Positions 43,211 to 46,342 of a stretch of DNA of 46,342 nt are shown piece by piece (within the stretch, counting starts at the first letter, position 1; every line of letters starts with the position of its first letter). The notes under the pieces were generated by a model. It had not been told where the DNA came from. It saw only the letters and a list, made by a program, of their open reading frames with translations, and did no database searches. A program made the translations under genes and the position numbers. Origin of the DNA: Acidobacteriaceae bacterium (GTDB taxonomy: Bacteria; Acidobacteriota; Terriglobia; Terriglobales; Acidobacteriaceae); assembly GCA_003151155.1 (NCBI GenBank), contig PLWX01000222.1, forward strand, positions 18,964 to 65,305, given 5' to 3'.

Positions 43211-43255
43211 TGGAGCCGACGACCAGACTTGAACTGGTGACCTGCCGATTACGAA
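43211..43255 (-). tRNA. 3' part of tRNA-Thr(CGU), 5' half missing
   Basis: The minus strand reads the anticodon loop TTCGTAA (anticodon CGT), the 3' anticodon strand TCGGC, a variable region AGGTC, a perfect T-arm ACCAG-TTCAAGT-CTGGT, then the acceptor 3' strand CGTCGGC, discriminator T and CCA. Upstream of the anticodon loop the sequence (…GCGCT) cannot pair and no D-arm or 5' acceptor strand is present. It is therefore a tRNA cut at the anticodon loop, as left by a tyrosine-recombinase element. It includes the right copy of the 22-bp repeat (43234-43255) and keeps its terminator. Confidence 0.8.
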
Positions 43256-43340
43256 AGCGCTCAGTTTTGCGTATGTTATTGTGAGATGGAAGTCGTTGTA
43301 TCGAAGTTTCGGGTGTTTCGGGGTGTTCTGGGATGGCATT

Positions 43341-43362
43341 GTGCAACACTTGTGCAGCACTT
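43341..43362. repeat. tandem 11-bp motif right of the tRNA fragment
   Basis: TGTGCAACACT is followed directly by TGTGCAGCACT. It is a different motif from the ACGACACAAT pairs, on the other side of the tRNA breakpoint, so it may belong to a second, separate element. Confidence 0.6.
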
Positions 43363-43634
43363 CTGACTAGCCGTTTTGGCACTGGTAGCAGGCGGGCACC
43401 CAGCACCGCATTGTTGGGTTTTGCATGGCGTAATAGCATGGCCGTGCCGGCGAACAGTTAGAGGAATTCGCCGACATTGAAACTAGTAATCCGGTCGGAG
43501 GTGAATCCGACCAAATCTCCACCGCCCCCAGTACTAAGCTTTCGCCCGTGCGTTCTACGTATCCTGCTTGCCTCAACCAGCGTCAGGATGTCGCACCCGG
43601 CTGTTACCATTCAGGCTCGCGAGGAGTCCGGAAT

Positions 43635-43921
43635 AGCGCCGCTGCGGGCCCCAAGGGCCGCGATGCCCAAGCCGCCACTGACGTCGTCTTGCGCGCCGAG
43701 ATCCTCTCTTACTCTCGCTCCCGCGGCCTCTTCGCCGGCGTCTCGCTGGAAGGCACAACCTTGCGCTCCGGTGGCGGCGCCAACGAAAACCTCTACGGTC
43801 GCAAACTGACGGCTCGCGAAATCATCCGCCAGGGGCACCAGCCTCCGCCTCGAAGCTGCTCTCGACGCTAAACAAGCATTCGCCAGTCAACAAGTCCAAA
43901 CCAAAGTCGCTGCAAAACTAA
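43635..43921 (+). pseudogene. C-terminal fragment of a SYLF (Ysc84-type lipid-binding) domain protein, frameshifted
   Basis: The frame reads AAAGPKGRDAQAATDVVLRA, EILSYSRSRGLFAGVSLEG and LYGRKLTAREIIRQG, the conserved end of the SYLF domain, which binds phosphoinositides or other membrane lipids. The N-terminal half and signal peptide are missing; the sequence before 43635 is unrelated. Near 43832 one G is lacking in a GGGG run: with it, the frame continues APASASKLLSTLNKHSP to a TAA at 43919-43921. A strong terminator follows at 43975, as expected for the 3' end of the original gene. Confidence 0.8.
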
Positions 43922-43974
43922 TACGGGTGTCCCTCGATAAGAACGAAGGCCTTGTCAAGGCACACGTTTCCTGA

Positions 43975-43998
43975 GCGGTGCGCGAGCACCGCTTTTTT
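43975..43998 (+). terminator. Rho-independent terminator after the SYLF fragment
   Basis: GCGGTGC-gcga-GCACCGC forms a perfect seven-pair stem with a four-base loop and is followed by TTTTTT. It lies 54 bases past the SYLF fragment's stop. Confidence 0.9.
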
Positions 43999-44180
43999 GT
44001 GCTTCGGCGAGATGAGGGTTTGCGGAACCAAGGCTCTGAGTCTCGCTACGAATCACATTGCGGTGGACACGGTTTCGTTCCACCAACCATCGATACGGCC
44101 TGCTACTTCGGCCATGATTACTCTATGCGAACATCCAGTCGCCTGCGCTGGATGCGAGAGCGCCCATTCAATCCTGCGGT

Positions 44181-44738
44181 CTAGCTTGCGCCGACCAGGG
44201 GCACCCGCGGGCTGCTCTCGATGCGAACGATCTCCGGATACGCCGTTTGGGTGCGCAGCATCCAGTAGAGTCGTATGGCCAACTTGCGTGCCGCTGCCAC
44301 TTTCGCTACGCCCTTCGGCTTGCGATGGCAGCGCTGCAAATACTGTTTCCTCAATCCTTCGTCATAACGGCAGGCCGACTGCGCCGCCTCCACCAGCAGC
44401 ATGCGTAGAAATCCGTTCCCTTGCTTGCTGATCGATCCCAGGTGCTGCTTGCCGCCCGAGCTGTACTCGCGCGGAATCAGCCCCACGTAGCTGGCCCGGA
44501 TCTGCGCTGCGTCGCCTACCCACACCTCGTGACCCAATCCCTCCAGCAACTCCAGAAACCACTGGCTGTTGCCGCAAGCCTCCACCCCGATCAACGCGGG
44601 CACCGGCAAACTGCGGTAAAACCGCTCAGCCTCGCCATCGCCATGCACCAGCTTGCGCTCGGCCACCTCGCCGGTGCTCGCATCAAAAATCGCCACCTGC
44701 TGCCACGCCGGATGGAAATCACACCCTACAATAATCAT
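44181..44738 (-). mobile_element. IS110-family transposase with internal deletion
   Basis: 185 residues, in frame throughout, against about 330-400 in complete IS110 transposases. The N-terminal RuvC-like domain starts with MIIVGCDFHPAWQQ (Asp7), then IGVEACGNSQWF (Glu53) and VGDAAQIRASYV (Asp76). The next residues should be a 'K-T-D-x-x-D-A' motif with the fourth acidic residue; instead the sequence jumps to GLIPREYSSGGKQ and SISKQGNGFLRMLLVEAAQS of the C-terminal Tnp domain, with its catalytic-Ser region, and ends normally. The junction falls at ASYV, a string found at both places in complete relatives, so recombination between short repeats is likely. The protein should be inactive. IS110 elements encode a bridge RNA in a non-coding end, which may survive at 44739-44900. 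Confidence 0.88.
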
Positions 44739-45453
44739 CGAAGGCTCCTTCCTCCTCAGTGCCTTGTTTCCGCAAACGACAAAAGCACTCTAGAGTGAAT
44801 CGAGCCTTCGTTCTTATGCAATCAATCCTGAGCGCAGCGAAGGGTGGGGGTTTTCTCTTCATGATCATCCACATTGATTCAAAAGGAACGTCGTGGCGAC
44901 AGGAGAAATGCACCATGCAATCCCCGCTCCCTTCCGCCTGAGCGCGCAGCGCGAAGCCCTGAGCGAAACCGAAAGGGAGTTCGGAGCGGAGCTACCTTTT
45001 GTTTTCCGCTTTCTTGCCAACCCCTCGCTCTCGACTTACCATCCTGAGCGAAGAATGCGGAGATCTTCCGCATTCGCAGCGAAGGATCTTGTGTCTCCCG
45101 TACGTCGCCAAGGAAGACTCGGTCATGGCAACCGAAGGCAGAAGCAGGCGCTTTTAAACGCAAGCGCCATGATGCGTAATAGCACTAAAGTGTGGTATGC
45201 TAGACTAAATTTACACGAGCCCACAGTGCGCCTTCATTCGGCGTCTGCGTCCTTCGCTTAGAGAGCGCCGCTTGCATCGAGTTCCAATCAAACCGTCACG
45301 AATTGCCAAAATTTCGACGAGAGTGTTTCCTTCTGCTCTCTGACACCTGCGTTTGATCCTGGCCGATTGAACGCTGAAGGCACGATCCTTATAACCCCCA
45401 GTGCTTTGCTCCCGGCGAGTGAATCGCGGAGCAATTTTCGAAAGGCTGCGCCT
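44739..45453. other. non-coding region between the IS110 remnant and the radical SAM gene
   Basis: No gene is supported. It should include the upstream non-coding end of the IS110 element (with a possible bridge RNA relic), the single family A repeat at 45040-45088, and the promoter of the gene starting at 45454. I could not fix the outer boundary of the element. Confidence 0.5.
45040..45088. repeat. REP-like palindromic intergenic repeat, family A, single unit
   Basis: CATCCTGAGCGAAG, then GAATGCGGA-gatct-TCCGCATTC, then GCAGCGAAGGATC. It has the same flanks as the two-unit copies at 6760 and 8143, but the stem bases differ (AATGCGGA rather than AATCCGCAT) while pairing is kept. Confidence 0.8.
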
Positions 45454-46342
45454 GTGACCGTGCACCTGGTAAATCCCAGTGACAATTCATTCGGTACGGC
45501 GGTAATCACACCGCGATGGCTGTTTGTATTGGCTGCAGCCACTCCCCGCAGCGTGGGCGATCCCAAACTTGTGGACGAATCCCTCGAACAGCTTGACCCT
45601 TCCACGATTCAGCCCGGCGACATCGTCGGTATCAGCGTTCACACCGGCAACGCCCTCCGCGGATACGAAGTCGGTACCTTGGCAAGAGCCCGAGGCGCGT
45701 GGGTCGTGTACGGCGGCATTCACGCCACGCTCTATCCCGAAGAAGCCTTCGATCGCGGCTGCGCTCACTCCGTGGTTACCGGCGACGCAGATTTGATCTG
45801 GGCCAAGGCGGTGAACGATTGCCTGGCGGGAACTCCCCAACGCATGTACGAAGGCGGCAAGATCGAAGGCGATCAGTTCATCGCCGCGCGCTGGGACCTG
45901 GTCAACCCCGACAAATATATGTGGGCCTCCGTGCAAACCATTCGCGGATGCCCGAAGCACTGCTCGTTCTGTTCGGTGTGGCGCACCGACGGCCAGAAGC
46001 CCCGCCAGCGCAATTTCCAGAATGTGATTGATGAGATCGTCGATCTCCGCCGCCGCGGCTTCCGCTTCATAGCGCTCGCCGACGACAACTTTTACCCGGT
46101 CACGCTCACGGACCTCCGTCTGGCCAAGGCCCAGAACAATACCGAGAAATTACATAATCTCGAACAGATCCGCGAAGAACGCTTCCGCCTGATGGCGCAG
46201 TTGGCCAAGCTTCCCCACGACATGGTCTTCTTCACCCAGATCACGATGGAGGCGGCCGAGGACGAAGCTTTCCTCGACGCCATGCGCGAAGCCAATATCA
46301 AGGGCGCGCTGGTTGGCGTCGAAGCCGTCACTCCCGAAGGCC
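45454..46342 (+). CDS. B12-binding radical SAM protein, partial (runs off the window)
   Basis: At least 296 residues; the 3' end is beyond the window. The start is taken as the GTG at 45454 with AAAGG nine bases upstream; a second GTG two codons on is possible. The N-terminal B12-binding Rossmann-like part reads VHLVNPSDNSFGTAVITPRW, then PGDIVGISVHTGNALRGYEV and WVVYGGIHATLYPEEA. The radical SAM cluster motif CxxxCxxC is at residues 166, 170 and 173 (RGCPKHCSFCSVWR). The following barrel strands include FIALADDNFYP and QITMEAAEDEAFL. Such enzymes use cobalamin with an S-adenosylmethionine radical, often for methylation or ring rearrangement; the substrate cannot be told. Its upstream region holds IS110 debris. 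Confidence 0.88.
   Translation, partial: MTVHLVNPSDNSFGTAVITPRWLFVLAAATPRSVGDPKLVDESLEQLDPSTIQPGDIVGISVHTGNALRGYEVGTLARARGAWVVYGGIHATLYPEEAFDRGCAHSVVTGDADLIWAKAVNDCLAGTPQRMYEGGKIEGDQFIAARWDLVNPDKYMWASVQTIRGCPKHCSFCSVWRTDGQKPRQRNFQNVIDEIVDLRRRGFRFIALADDNFYPVTLTDLRLAKAQNNTEKLHNLEQIREERFRLMAQLAKLPHDMVFFTQITMEAAEDEAFLDAMREANIKGALVGVEAVTPEG

Noticed and set aside
43055..43360. Minus-strand frame of 101 codons across the tRNA fragment
   Set aside because: It is the translation of a tRNA 3' half (VIGRSPVQVWSSAP) and its terminator, a common false gene.
43493..43530. tRNA- or tmRNA-like 3' end: hairpin GGTCGGA-N6-TCCGACC followed by ATCTCCACC
   Set aside because: The loop lacks the TTCRA T-loop consensus, there is no matching 5' acceptor strand nearby and no clean CCA end, so it is only an inverted repeat.
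1..46342. CRISPR arrays, rRNA genes and riboswitches
   Set aside because: No regularly spaced repeats, rRNA-like sequence or known riboswitch motif was seen by eye; the palindromic repeats are intergenic and irregularly placed.

Overview
The window looks like a chromosomal segment of a soil-type Acidobacteriota bacterium, resembling the Koribacter/Terriglobia group. This is an inference from the gene content: two very large Oar-like TonB-dependent receptors with an N-terminal carboxypeptidase-regulatory-like domain, many secreted proteins, a KDO-pathway isomerase (so a Gram-negative envelope), and short palindromic intergenic repeats. No rRNA or other taxonomic marker is present.

Layout. 1-4.3 kb: a lipoprotein, a C-terminally truncated NTF2-like protein, a small secreted protein and a class A penicillin-binding protein of PBP1B type. 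4.4-9.5 kb: a small membrane protein, prolyl-tRNA synthetase, an alkyltransferase-like (ATL) protein with a basic tail, a glyoxalase-fold/small-protein pair and a KpsF/GutQ isomerase, separated by two families of palindromic repeats. 9.5-10.7 kb: a beta-propeller gene split by an in-frame TAG. 10.8-13.5 kb: a GMC oxidoreductase with a gluconate-dehydrogenase subunit-3-like Tat protein. 14.0-18.1 kb: a tightly overlapping minus-strand operon (sugar porter, secreted GH32, fructokinase-type PfkB kinase, Smr-domain protein) that reads as a fructan/sucrose uptake and use unit. 18.9-25.3 kb: an ABC half-transporter followed after 18 bases by a 1513-residue cyclic beta-1,2-glucan-synthase-like enzyme that has the GT84 and glycoamylase-like parts but stops before any GH94 module. 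25.5-36.7 kb: two divergent TonB-dependent receptors, the rightward one followed by two exported TIM-barrel proteins that look like unclassified glycoside hydrolases.

From about 36.7 kb the region is decayed and mobile: a multihaem-cytochrome remnant with a perfect CRP-type palindrome upstream, an SGNH-hydrolase/TPR protein, an mtgA pseudogene with a frameshift and a nonsense codon, and then a 2.5-kb cassette bounded by two exact 22-bp copies of a tRNA-Thr(CGU) segment. The cassette carries a frameshifted AlbA_2 (Schlafen-type) protein and a PIN-like protein, with tandem 'ACGACACAAT' motifs inside both ends. To its right lie another set of tandem repeats, a SYLF-domain fragment, and an IS110-family transposase with a clean internal deletion. 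The window ends inside a B12-binding radical SAM gene.

The observations most worth follow-up are the tRNA-bounded AlbA_2/PIN cassette, the GH94-less glucan synthase with its exporter, and the receptor-linked pair of candidate glycoside hydrolases. All functions are read from motifs by eye; no database search was run.
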